From assembly GCA_947095535.1 (NCBI GenBank), contig OX352773.1:261539590-261603589 (forward strand): a DNA stretch of 64,000 nucleotides, read 5' to 3'. Shown here in pieces: positions 37,186 to 48,514 of the stretch (its first letter is position 1; each line of letters starts with the position of its first letter). The notes under the pieces are model-generated. The model worked only from the letters and a program-made list of their open reading frames with translations, was not told the origin of the DNA and did no database searches. This stretch comes from Poecilobothrus nobilitatus. Its lineage: Eukaryota > Arthropoda > Insecta > Diptera > Dolichopodidae. The position numbers were made by a program, and so were the translations under genes.

Positions 37186-37740
37186 GACCCCAAAGAAAAA
37201 ATGCCAATGCAGTTATGTCGCATGATGTTGATGGCCAGTTCACATCGGCATTTCCGAAGATTACTCTAGTAATTATTAGTAAAGTATTCATTAAACTTTT
37301 TTCTCAATAAATTGATTGTGTCATGAGATATATGGTATGGTATTACCAAAGTCAAAATTATCTAATTAATGGCACAAAAAATTGAGAATCATGTTTCTGT
37401 AGCGTTCTCCATTAACGATAACTGCGAGAACGGCATCTAATTGATTTTTGTCGATTTTCATTCACACTTTGGTTCACAAAGTCAATATTTTCAGCAGTAC
37501 TTTTTTCAGTTTTTGACGGGTTGGATTCTTAACATCACACACACTACCATTTGACCAGCATTTTTCAATTACACTACAAATAATGAGCGAACCGTAATCC
37601 GAATAGATTTTTTTTTTCGTAATAAATTTTAACAATAAATTTGTATACACGATAAAATTTGTCACAATCGTGTCACACGATTTGTATTGACACGATTTCT
37701 TTGAACACAAATGTCAATTTTAACAATACTGAACACAAGT
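37186..37740 (-). pseudogene. Mariner/Tc1-superfamily transposase relic
   Basis: On the minus strand three blocks appear in transposase order. The N-terminal-like 'NGSVCDVKNPTRQKLKKVL' (about 37500-37560) corresponds to the 'HGSV.D..R.GRPR' linker of this family. 'VNGERYRNMILNFL' (about 37376-37420) and 'DVNWPSTSCDITALAFFLWG' (about 37195-37255) correspond to the central and C-terminal catalytic-core motifs (…VNGERY..MI… and …WPPRSCDLTPLDFFLWG…). The frame is broken by stops between the blocks, and most of the DDE core is deleted. Terminal inverted repeats could not be found by eye. Confidence 0.7.
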
Positions 37741-38002
37741 GGCCATTTTGGAGGGAATCTGAAAAAAATGGGCGCTACCGTATAAAACCAGAATATACTC
37801 ACAAAAATTTGATAGCTAATTAATAATAAAAATAACGTTCAAATTTTAAAAATATGATTTTATTTATGAATTGTTTCAAAATGTTTCAAAATTTATACAC
37901 TCTCCTTTTTACGCATAAACAAATATTAAATGAATTTTTACATTTTTCTTATCCCAGAGATAACAGTATGTCATGCGTATTAAAAGTAATATTCAGAAAA
38001 AC
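37741..38002. other. AT-rich spacer
   Basis: No gene was recognised. It includes 'ggccattttggagggaatct', possibly the transposon's flank. Confidence 0.4.
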
Positions 38003-38235
38003 GAGGCCTCGGTGACCTAGTGGTTAAGAGCATGACTTATTAACCGAAAGTGTGGGTTCAAGTCCTGCACAGGTAGCAAGTTTTATTAATTGAAAACAAA
38101 TCCCTCTTGCTATCAAATATAGTGTAAACATATAATATAAACAAAATAAATAATATTAGTGTATAATTTAATAATAGTACTCGACCTATAATGGCCTTAG
38201 TAGCCGATGGTTTTGTAATATTGCAATATCCTATG
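38003..38235 (+). mobile_element. Family G SINE, long-bodied subtype
   Basis: The head is 'ggcctcggtgacctagtggt' with B box GGTTCAAGTCC (38055-38065). The body contains 'aaataatattagtgtataat' and 'ttaataatagtactcgacct', ending 'taatggccttagtagccgat'. The same body is found inverted at 59690-59936, defining a subtype distinct from the copies at 7521 and 53160. Confidence 0.7.
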
Positions 38236-38272
38236 TGATTTGCAATATTAATATAAATAAAACAAGAAGAGG

Positions 38273-38350
38273 TATCGATGGCAGAGCGGTTAAAGACATT
38301 ATATAATAAATACCCGAAAAATAGTGGTCTCACATAGTCAAATTCTAGTC
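38273..38350 (+). mobile_element. Second tRNA-like sequence, probably SINE head
   Basis: 'gtatcgatggcagagcggtt' resembles a Ser/Leu-type tRNA 5' half with its A box. A B-box-like 'agtcaaattct' follows about 45 bp later. The halves do not fold into a convincing cloverleaf, so a tRNA gene is not claimed. Confidence 0.35.
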
Positions 38351-38410
38351 ATGTTACAAGCATTGAAGGAAAATTACTAAAAACAAGGTAGAATATAAAC
38401 CAACGGTTTT

Positions 38411-39280
38411 TAAAAGCGCACATTTCCAAAACTCAATACAAACTGTTTAGAAGTGTGACTTGCACAAAAATTTGAAAATTTCATGTAATACGAAAAAACG
38501 TGATTATAGGACATTTTTGAAATTTTGAGGGGCCGTAAGTCCAGTCCAAATCCTTTATAACTAAGAAAAGCCGTTAACACACATAAAAGTATATTATTGA
38601 ACCTTTAATTTTCATGTCTTGCCGAAGAAAAATTTTTACAGGCGCCTAAGTTACAGGTGTCTAAAAATAGCAAATTTTAAATTTTTGTGGCGTAATAACT
38701 CTAAAAGAAGGGGTGTTACCCAAAAATTTTCTGAGGAAACTTATACTAATTCTAAAAGTTCTTTCTTGTCTCAAAATTTCATCCTATCTAAAGGCATGCC
38801 GGAGTTATGAAAAAAGAAATTTCATGCAAAATGTGGTTTTCACATAACGGTAAATTAAAATAGTAAATTACAAAATATTACATAGTTTTGATATTGTTTT
38901 ATATAGATAATAAAATTTTCAATCTTCTTGCAGTTTTAGATTGCAAAACTGTTACGTAGAGCCTGAGATATATACATCTGAAAATTGGGCTTTTTCGCAA
39001 TTTTGAAGAGCTGCAACTTTGGAACTCTTTACAACTAAAATAAACGTTTAACAAACGTTTTTTCAAAGTTTGAGGGGCGGTAGCTCCGTAATGGAGGGGC
39101 CTACATGAAAAAGTTGTTCCACAAAATTATTTTTTTTATGAGACCTACTCATGGTTAAAAGTTTTTTTTCCTATCTTTAACGGTGTAGAAGTTTTGTAAA
39201 CAGACGGACGGACGGACGGACGGACAGAGTGAAACTAATAAGCACATTTTTTCAAAATTTTTTTGGAAATGTGCTAAAAA
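38411..39280 (+). mobile_element. Family C element, complete copy with TIRs
   Basis: The 5' end AGCGCACATTTCC (38415-38427) is the inverse, allowing a 2-bp indel, of GGAAATGTGCT at the 3' end (39265-39275), with matching A/T flanks. The 3' end can also fold locally: 'AGCACATTT' at 39241 pairs with 'AAATGTGCT'. The middle contains 'aagttacaggtgtctaaaaa' and 'cacataacggtaaattaaaa', shared with family F. A (ACGG)n tract lies at about 39203-39227. No coding capacity was seen. Confidence 0.75.
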
Positions 39281-39375
39281 TAATAACAAATGTTTTTGCG
39301 ATCAAATATGTAATAATATTATACGCAAAAATAAAAATAATATAACTGTAGAAACTTTCATTTTAATATATAACT

Positions 39376-39445
39376 AACTGCCTTAGCAGCCAATGGTTTA
39401 GTAATATGTGATGCGTTGTAATATCAATAAATTATATACTCATTA
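39376..39445 (+). mobile_element. SINE body fragment
   Basis: 'ctgccttagcagccaatggt' with 'ttagtaatatgtgatgcgtt' resembles the terminal body segment at 38190-38250. Confidence 0.45.
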
Positions 39446-39800
39446 TAACGTCGTTGAGGAAGTTATTAGATACTATACGGAAATAAAGTATTTAATCAAA
39501 AAAATTCATTACACATTGACATATTAAAGGTATCATAGATATCCTATATTATTTAAAAATAAATCCTATTCACATTCCCTTACGATCCCTTATTCCCTTA
39601 CGACAAGTATTATTGTTTCGAAAGCATACTTCTCTAGAAAAACTCCACTCAGTTACTATTACCGTTCACAAATCCTTTAATTTAATTATAAACAGTCTAT
39701 ATACCATCTTACATTTCAGTCTATACTCTATCGTAAATCTCCTTTAAAATCCTACAAATGACCAATCTAAAAGTCTAATTTAATTTGTTCCTCAAATTAA

Positions 39801-42800
39801 ACGAGGAAGAGTGCAGTAGAGTAGACTGTGTCAACTCTAGGATACCCGTATGAACGTAATATATCCTGTTTCTATAAAACTTGATCATCTTTTAAAAACA
39901 TTCAGACTTTTAGTACCGAACTACAGAGATATATTTATGTGAATTGTGGAGTTGTATGATACCTACCCGAATCTATTGCGACTAGCTTCATTAAGTTCCA
40001 AGAAATGCAAAAAGCCTGAACCGGCTGCTTTAGACCATTCAAATTTTACAAAAGTTTTTGGCATGCAACTCGACACTTTTTCACTAAATTTCAGATAGCT
40101 AGCTTCAATAAACACTGAGTTATTTTCATTTAAAAAGAGAAGTTGTATGGCAACTATCCGAACCTGTCATATCATCACAACAAAATTTTACAGAAGTTGT
40201 TGCCATAAAACTCGATCATCATTTGCAAAATTTCAGATACCTAGATTGAATAGACACTGGGTTATTTCCATTTAAAGAAAGAAGTTGTATGGCAGCTACT
40301 CGAACCCGGCGGCCGAAAATGCTGGAGTTAAATAGCAAAACTAACAATTTTGTAAAAGTGACGTAAAAAAAATTTCAGCCTCCTAACTCCTTTATTTTTT
40401 GAGTCATCGTGCGGACGGACACTGAGTTATTTTCATTTAAAAAGAGAAGTTGTATGGCAGCTACCCGAACCCGTCGCACCTCCACAACCAAATTTTGCAG
40501 AAGTTGTTGCCATAAAACTTGATCATCATTCGCAAAATTGCAGATACCTAGATTGAACAGACACTGGGTTATTTCTATTTAAAGAAAGACGTTGTATGGC
40601 AGCTACCCGAACCCGGGGACAGAAAATGCTGGAGTTAAATAGCAAAACTAACAATTTTACAAAAGTGACGTAAAAAAATTTTCAGCCTCCTAGCTCCTCT
40701 ATTTTTTGAGTTATCGTGCGGACGGACACTGAGTTCTTTTCATTTAAAAAGAGATTTTGTATGGCAGCTACCCGAACCCGTCGCACCAGCACAACCAAAT
40801 TTTGTAGAAGTTGTTGCCATAAAACTTGATCATCATTTGCAAGATTTCAGACGCTTAGCTTTATTAACTTCCAAGAGGTGCAAGAAGCCTGAACCGGCTG
40901 TTCTAGGCCAAACAAATTTTACAAAAGTTGTTGGCATATAACTCGACACTTCTTTACTAAATTTCAGATTCCTAGCTTCAATAAACACTGAGTTATTCTC
41001 ATTTAACCGGATAAGTTGTATGGCAGCTACCCGAACCCGCCGCACCACCACAACCAAATTTTACAAAAGTTGTTGCCATAAAACTTGATCATCATTTGCA
41101 AAATTTCAGACGCCTAGCTTCATTAAGTTCCAAGAGGTGCAAGAAGTCTGAACCGGCTGCTCTAGACCAACCAAATTTTACAAAAGTTGTTGGCATGTAA
41201 CTCGACACCTCTTTACTAAATTTCAGATTCCTAGCTTCAATAAACACTGAGTTATTCTCATTTAAACGGAGAAGTTGTATGGCAGCTACCCGAACCCGCT
41301 TCACCAGCACAACCAAATTTTACAGAAGTTGTTGCCATAAAACTTGATCATCATTTGCAAAATTTCAGAAATCTAGCTTGAATAGATACTGAGTTATTTC
41401 TATATAAAGATAGAAGTTGTATGGCAGCTACCCGAACCCGTCGCACCACCACAACCAAATTTTGCAGAAGTTGTTGCCATAAAACTTGATCATCATTCGC
41501 AAAATTGCAGATACCTAGATTGAACAGACACTGGGTTATTTCCATTTAAAGAAAGACGTTGTATGGCAGCTACTCGAACCCGGCGGCCGAAAATGCTGTA
41601 GTTAAATAGCAAAACTAACAATTTTACAAAAGTAACGTAAAAAAATTTTCAGCCTCCTAGCTCCTCTATTTTTTGAGTTATAGTGCGGACGGACACTGAA
41701 TTCTTTCATTTAAAAAGAGATTTTGTATGGCAGCTACCCGAACCCGTCACACCACCACAACCAAATTTTGCAGAAGTTGTTGCCATAAAACTTGATCATC
41801 ATTCGCAAAATTTCAGATACCTAGATTGAACAGACACTGGGTTATTTCTATTTAAAGAAAGACGTTGTATGGCAGCTACCCGAACCCGGGGACAGAAAAT
41901 GCTGGAGTTAAATAGCAAAACTAACAATTTTACAAAAGTGACGTAAAAAAATTTTCAGCCTCCTAGCTCCTCTATTTTTTGAGTTATCGTGCGGACGGAC
42001 ACTGAGTTCTTTTCATTTAAAAAGAGATTTTGTATGGCAGCTACCCGAACCCGTCGCACCAGCACAACCAAATTTTGTAGAAGTTGTTGCCATAAAACTT
42101 GATCATCATTTGCAAGATTTCAGACGCCTAGCTTTATTAACTTCCAAGAGGTGCAAGAAGCCTGAACCGGCTGTTCTAGGCCAAACAAATTTTACAAAAG
42201 TTGTTGGCATATAACTCGACACTTCTTTACTAAATTTCAGATTCCTAGCTTCAATAAACACTGAGTTATTCTCATTTAACCGGAGAAGTTGTATGGCAGC
42301 TACCAGAACCCGCCGCACCACCACAACCAAATTTTACAAAAGTTGTTGCCATAAAACTTGATCATCATTTGCAAAATTTCAGACGCCTAGCTTCATTAGG
42401 TTCCAAGAGGTGCAAGAAGTCTGAACCGGCTGCTCTAGACCAACCACATTTTACAAAAGTTGTTGGCATGTAACTCGACACCTCTTTACTAAATTTCAGA
42501 TTCCTAGCTTCAATAAACACTGAGTTATTCTCATTTAAACGGAGAAGTTGTATGGCAGCTACCCGAACCCGCTGCACCAGCACAACCAAATTTTACAGAA
42601 GTTGTTGCCATAAAACTTGATCATCATTTGCAAAATTTCAGAAATCTAGCTTGAATAGAGACTGAGTTATTTCTATATAAAGATAGAAGTTGTATGGCAG
42701 CTACTCGAACCCACCGACCGAAAATGTTGGATTTAAATAGCAAAACTAACAATTTTGCAAAAGTGACGTAAAAAAAATTTCAGCCCCCTAGCTCCTTTAT

Positions 42801-42980
42801 TTTTTGAGTTATCGTGCGGACGGACGGACGGACGGACGGCCGTACATGGCTTAATCGACTCAGAATTCGATTCTGAGCCGATCCATACCTTTGACACTAT
42901 ATCTAGCTCGACTCCTTTAAGGTGTCACAAACGTAATGGCAAATTTATTATACCCTTGAACATAGTTCATACGGGTATAA
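39801..42980 (+). mobile_element. Helentron-like family D, copy 3, expanded array
   Basis: The 5' end 'acgaggaagagtgcagtaga' and the 3' hairpin 42949-42979 (TATACCC/GGGTATA) enclose about 3.2 kb. The reference copy at 18413 is only about 770 bp. The extra length is tandem amplification of internal modules, with the shared phrase 'gttgtatggcagctacccga' recurring about fifteen times. A (ACGG)n tract of about six units lies at 42817-42840. Several 74-codon frames recur on the minus strand in the 259-bp modules. Since 259 is not a multiple of three, they are by-products, not genes. Confidence 0.85.
40130..42830 (+). repeat. Higher-order tandem array in family D
   Basis: Modules of about 141, 259 and 306-308 bp alternate. 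The junction 'gtgcggacgga' followed by 'cactga' occurs at about 40420, 40728, 41694 and 42000. The stretch 40728-41570 repeats at 42001-42840, giving a 1,273-bp higher-order period. Confidence 0.85.
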
Positions 42981-44040
42981 AAATGCTCATTCCTTCACTT
43001 ACAACGAAATTGAATCTACATAAAACCATATAATTTCATCTATTTAAAAATTTAAAATGTAAAAATAACAAAAGGCAATATCAACTTAGATTAAGTATTT
43101 TTATTTCGTTTATTGTCTTTACTTATAGTAAACATTTTGTGACAATAACATCATACTTAAGTATTTTCATTTCCGTATTCAACATATGGGTTCTATATTA
43201 ATCTTTTAGTGTAATTTGTAAATGTGAAATCCATTTAGTCCTAAGGAAAAATAAGGACAAAATAATCTCTATAATCTCTCTGGTATAAAGAACATAATTG
43301 TAAAGGAAAATTGCATACTGTAATGCACGTAATACTGTTTATCCCATATATGTATATAATATGTAATATTTATATTTTAAAAAGTTTATTTTACAAAAAA
43401 TCAAAGTGGTTTGTTTTTTGTAACCAGTTTCTATTGTAAACAAAAAAAATTCCAATTTTTGATTTATTATATAGGTAGGTCTTAAGTGAGATGGAATACA
43501 AAATTTTTTAAACTTATGCTTCTTCTCAAAAATCTTACGTCGCTTATAATTTAAAGTTTCTAAGTAGCACTTTGAAAAATAGAATGAAAAAAAAACATAA
43601 AAATAGAGAACTCGCTACAGCTAGCTTCCTACATAACTAACAAAGGAATGCTTTTTATTAGTTTACTAAAAAGCCAAGAATAATCCACAAGTCTTCATCC
43701 ACATATACGAAAGCGATTTCCTTGTTAGCCTTTGTCTCTAAAATGAACATTAAAATGTGGAGCCTATCAAAGTTTGAGTAGAATCCAGGGGTTAAGGTTA
43801 AGTAACTAATATATCAATGTAAGATTGACTAATTGCAACATAACTTGAACAAATTCAATATTATATGAAATAAATAATTAAATGTATCCTTATAAATATC
43901 ATTTGATTACTTGATTTCCGTTAGTAAATTTTCAACGATTATAGTCGTCATTAAAAAAATGTTCAACTAACTAGAAAAGTATACATATAAAAGTAGAAGA
44001 ATTTCTTTAATTTGGTCAAAGAGCGATGACTTTTCCGTAC
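42981..44040. other. AT-rich stretch; one open minus-strand frame
   Basis: No recognised gene. At 43658-43813 (minus) a 51-codon open frame ends at TAA and contains 'DRLHILMFILETKANKEIAF' then 'VYVDEDLWIILGFLVN'. It has an acceptor-like 'gatatattag' just upstream and no early ATG. It could be chance or an exon remnant. Confidence 0.35.
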
Positions 44041-44155
44041 AACTTGAAATACAGCCAAAGTCATGCGGTGAGATTGTACAACTTGCAGTACAACTTTTGG
44101 TACAACTTGCAGTACAGCCAAAGTCATGTGGTCATGTGGTGAGTCATGTGAGTAG
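44041..44155. repeat. Short tandem duplication
   Basis: Units containing 'tacaacttg', 'agtacagccaaagtcatg' and 'ggtgag' are repeated two to three times, with extra copies of 'gtcatgtg' at the end. Confidence 0.65.
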
Positions 44156-44157
44156 AT

Positions 44158-44226
44158 TAAAAATATCCAAATGTATGCCCTCTCTCTAGACCTGAAATAT
44201 GACAATTGGTTAATGATATTGTCTTT
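44158..44226 (-). repeat. Segment related to 30619-30690
   Basis: 'aaatatccaaatgtatgccc' through 'atatgacaattggttaatga' parallels 'aaaagatccaaatgtataat' through 'ataagacaattggttagtgt' at 30619-30690, over about 68 bp. Confidence 0.6.
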
Positions 44227-45652
44227 TTACTAGAGGATCACATAAAATATAAATCAATATCAGACAGAAAGTTATATACTTTCCTTCAGTTTATTATTTC
44301 TTTAACTTTTTAAAAAAAAACTTTTTATTGCACAAAATTCTTGATATCATTTTTAATTTTCTTTGTATCCTCGACACTTATTTTTAAAGTAGGGTAAAGG
44401 TGAAACATGATTTTGAAAATTCTTGACATTACTCGCGTCCTTGACTTCATTGACTCGTAAATTATTTATATTTACTTTTAATATAGAATATGATCATTAG
44501 AAGTATAATAAAATTAAATGTTTACTGTAGAAGTTAAATTCTTTTCAGTTTTCAATAACACGAATTCAGCATTTAACATTTTTTATGTAAAATTGCATAA
44601 AAATATTGTTTACAACAAAACTTATATACTTTAAACCAATATATTTTCAAAATTTTTTTTTACTTATATAAAGAAGAAAAATATATTGTATATATATATG
44701 TATTTGAATCAAAATTATTTTAGTAGCATCAGCTGACGCATTAGCATTATTAAAAAAGGGGAAAAAGATGTGACCGTATAATGATTGAAATTTTTAACCA
44801 AAAATAATTTAATATTAAATTTTTTTTTTTAAATATTTCTCATTACAATATTTAATATATAATATACTTTTAATGTTACATTTTAAGTTTATTAAATTTT
44901 AAATTTCTTTTATTATGTTAGATAACTTTTTATAACCTTATAACCTTATATGCTTTATAGAAACAGATAACTTAATATTTTGTCAATGACTATTAAGTTT
45001 TCTAAATCCATAGATGAAAGATGAACACAAATCTAATATTTTATTAAACTTTCAAACCATATCTCACAATTTTAAAGAACTTATATTTTAATTTAAAGCA
45101 ATAATCTATAAATAGAATTAGGCTTTTAACAAATTTTGGGTTCTTAGATCATACGATTGAATCGATCATTTCAAAAACAACATAAGTCAATAATTTCAAA
45201 TTACTAATGATTACTAGCCATAACTTCATATGACAATGATTTAAATCATTTCAATGAACATTTCAATGAGCAGTCTATTTTAAGCCGGATGTATCTACAC
45301 TTTAAAAAGATTTGTCTACTCTTAAGGACTTGATTGATTTGAATAAAAAAAAAAAGGACTTTTGAAAAAACCCTACTTATTCTGTTTTTGATATATCTGA
45401 TTCAATTACATTTTGTTTTATTGGCAGAAAAACTTCAGTACATTAGCATTTTTTTTTTAAATTGATGTGGTAATTCTCAAACGATATCTGAAATCTCTAA
45501 TTCTTGATATGCTGATATTGAATTAGACTGACTGATATATTTTGGGGTTACTCTTTAATATGTTTAGTTAAGAAAAACAAAATTTTTCATTAATTTTCCT
45601 TGTCATTAAAAAACCTTGTTAACTAAAAGACCAAAAAAAAAAGCGAAAAATG
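44227..45652. other. AT-rich stretch without recognisable genes
   Basis: No gene or known repeat was recognised. Confidence 0.5.
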
Positions 45653-46530
45653 TTTGGGCTTTTTTTCATTTCTCATTTGGGCGTTTTTGTATGTTTTTCT
45701 TTATTTTTTTTTTATTTAAATTAAAAATAAATTTAATATAAAAAATTTGGGCTTTTTTTCATTTTTCTTAATTTAATATTTTTACTTTAACAACAAATAA
45801 ACAACATAATTTTAAAGGCTATAACAGTAAATCAAAACTGGAAGATGTTGTTATTTGTAAACCTTAAATTTCCTTACACGGTCAATAAAAATATACAATG
45901 CAATATAATTAATAAGTTGTTAAGTGTCCAAGTTGCAAAGTGTCCAGTTGTTAAATGTCCTTTTGCTAGGTGTTCATTTTGCTAAATATATTTTTGCTAA
46001 GTGTCTCATTTGCGCTCTACTCTACTAACTGTCCGCTCTACTAACTGTCCAGTTGCCGGCTCGGCTTAACTGATCTGGTAGGCAGTAAAAAACTTTCTTT
46101 GACTTTGTTACAAGTTTGACTGATATTTCGATGGAAGACCTGCACTATGCTTTGTTTGATAAGTAAATAAGTAAGTAAGCAAGTATTTATTGACCGTCTC
46201 TAGGGCCCTTTAATTTGTTAAAGTTATCTAAAAACAGCATTTAAAATTGGAAGGAGTATTTTACCTGCCCAGTTTGCCGGCAACAAGTTCAGGAAACGTT
46301 ACAAGTATTTGTACAAAATTAAATATTAAAATAATAAAACATTTAAAAATTAAAATAAATTGTGTTCTTTCATTATGAAAGAATGTGGCATTTTTTCATT
46401 TTTATTTTGGGCTTTTTTTCAATTTTACTCTTGGGCATTTTTTCCTTTTTTTTTGGGCTTTTCTTCATTATGAAAAAATATCCAAAACATTTGGGCTTTT
46501 TTTCATTTTCTATTTTTGGGCTTTTTGTTT
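45653..46530 (+). repeat. Dispersed 'TTGGGCTTTTTTTCATTTTT' minisatellite
   Basis: About seven copies of a T-rich unit with a GGGC core occur in two clusters: 45655-45770 (including 'catttgggcgtttttgtatg') and 46405-46530. Frames through it give only F/L/K-rich peptides. Confidence 0.6.
45915..46060 (+). repeat. 15-16 bp minisatellite (TTGCTAAGTGTCC type)
   Basis: Units: gttgttaagtgtccaa, gttgcaaagtgtcca, gttgttaaatgtcctt, ttgctaggtgttcatt, ttgctaaatatattt, ttgctaagtgtctcatt. Two copies of 'ctctactaactgtcc' follow. It matches the inverted array at 17712-17880. Confidence 0.7.
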
Positions 46531-46574
46531 TTGGGTGTAATTGCGCACAGCCGTTCCGGGCATGATTCCGTATT

Positions 46575-46715
46575 CCACTCAACCACCGAGGCTTTTGTAC
46601 TATTTTGTACCACCGAGGCTTTTGTACTTGTAAAAACTATCTGTGTAGAATTTGAACCCGCACTCCCTCAGTTAATAAGCCACGTACATAACCATCAAAC
46701 CATCAAAGCCCCAAA
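46575..46715 (-). mobile_element. Family G SINE, long-bodied subtype fragment (inverted)
   Basis: On the minus strand: 'tggggctttgatggtttgat', 'ggcttattaactgagggagt' and 'gcgggttcaaattc' (B-box-like). A duplicated 'gtacaaaagcctcggtgg' lies at its 3' side. Confidence 0.6.
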
Positions 46716-46792
46716 AAAGAAAACTAAAATTTTAATTTTATACTTTAATTTTTTTATTTTTGAATAAACTGTTTTTATTTATAAATAAATTT

Positions 46793-46830
46793 TATGTGGC
46801 AGAGAAATGCTTTAAAAAAAAAAAAAATAA
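46793..46830 (+). mobile_element. SINE 3' tail with A tract
   Basis: 'ttatgtggcagagaaatgct' followed by an A run matches the 3' tail of the SINE at 26066. Confidence 0.6.
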
Positions 46831-47510
46831 ATTTTTTATTCTTAAGATTTTCTATATTCTATGTTTCTAACGGTCAATAGTTCTGTATAATCAGAGCACC
46901 TTTATACGGAATACTCATGTCGTTTTTTAACTATGATCTATATTACCCGGGTTATAGTTTCACATATATTCCTTCTACTATAGTGATATAATGGTGGAAC
47001 ATGATTTAGTAAGTAACCATTTTTCTCCTCCATTTTTTTACTCCTCGTGGTGGTAAATTTTCAACTTTACTCTGAGATAATCAAATATTTTGTATACCTC
47101 TAGAATATTTAGTGTTTACACAAAAATTATAATATTTTTATTACTTTTTTTTTTAACTTTAAAATATATACAAATTTCGGGATTTCCATAATTTCAGTTT
47201 TCTAAATATTATTGAGGAGATATAAAATAAACATTTGAAAACAGTAAAAAAATTATATTTTGCTAAAAAAGTGTATAAGCCACATATTTCGAACTTTGAT
47301 TGTAATTTCATACCAGAAATTAAAAATTTTTAGATAAAAAGAAATATAATAAAGACTGAAAAAGAAAAGATAAAAGGATACTATGCAGAAAATAGATAAT
47401 CGAAGCTTTTATTTACTATTCCGTTATTTAATTTGAGCTCAAAAGTTTTTTTTTTAGTAATAAAAAAATAACAAGGCAGAATGTTTAGAAAAGAGGTTTT
47501 TTAAAGCGCA
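46831..47510. other. AT-rich stretch without recognisable genes
   Basis: No gene or known repeat was recognised. Confidence 0.5.
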
Positions 47511-47930
47511 CATTTTTCAAAAGACAATAAACAGTTGAGAATTGTAAATAACACCAATATTTCAAAAGTTTCTTAGATTTTTATATGTAAAAAAAATTGT
47601 GAAAAATCATAAAACACTTTCTTCAAGTTTTGCGAACATTTTATAAATAAAGAAAGCTGTTAACACATGTAAAATATTTACATACTACTTTGACTGTATA
47701 TCTATGTAACTGTACATATGCGACTGTATATCTATGTAATATTTGGGGCTACATTAAAAAGTTGTTCTAAAACATTCACTTTTTTAAAAGCCCTCTCTAT
47801 GGTTAAAATTACATTATTATATCTTAAACGGTGTTACAATTTTGTCAATAAACAGGTAGGCAGACAAACGGTAAGACGGACTGAGTGAAACTTATAAGCA
47901 ATTTTTTTTTAAAAATCTGTTAAAAATAGT
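47511..47930 (+). mobile_element. Family C element, shortened copy
   Basis: The start 'ttaaagcgcacatttttcaa' and end 'gactgagtgaaacttataag' match the complete copy. The central half is deleted. The ACGG-type tract has decayed to 'ggcagacaaacggtaagacg'. Confidence 0.65.
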
Positions 47931-48514
47931 TTTGTTTTTGGTATTGCGAAAATCTTTAATTGTTTTATGTGTTCTTCAATGTTTCTTCAATTGTTTTTAT
48001 TTTTTTTTTTAAGATACTATGGGTTTATTTTCGATACATGAGGACACAAATATGTGACCGGAGTTTTTTTTTAATTTTTGCTTAGAAAAACAGAATTTTT
48101 TATAAATAAGCAACAAAAAAATAATTTTATAGTTTCTTTTTTTTGCAAAATAACAAAACATTATCTGGAAATTTTTTTCCCGCAGGTTTTGGAAAAATTT
48201 ATTGTTAGTATGAATCAAATAACCAAATACCTAACATAAAAATCTTTGTTACCTTAAGAAATGTTACATAATTATATATAATGCATGTATGTATGCATAT
48301 TTTTAAAGTACAGATCTATATACATAAATTTTAACTTCATATATTTCATAGTATAATCTAATTTGTATGTTCTAAAATAATGTTAAATGTGGTATGCTTA
48401 ACGCTTAGTTCCATATATTCCTTTTATAAAATAACCATGAATGTGCATGAAACCACATCGTCTTTAAACTTTAAGTTAAGGCTGGAAGGAATAAAGTATG
48501 AATAATATTTTAAA
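47931..48514. other. AT-rich stretch without recognisable genes
   Basis: No gene or known repeat was recognised. Confidence 0.5.

Noticed and set aside
38003..38075. Possible functional tRNA gene
   Set aside because: A and B boxes are present, but acceptor ends do not pair and the sequence continues into a repeat body shared with 59690-59936.
40833..42589. Recurrent 74-codon minus-strand frames in family D, also at 55480 on the plus strand
   Set aside because: They lie inside 259-bp amplified modules of a non-coding element with recognised ends. Their similarity reflects recent duplication and not selection on protein.
46362..46582. Phenylalanine-rich frame and its antisense lysine/proline-rich frame
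   Set aside because: They come from the T-tract/GGGC minisatellite and not from a gene.
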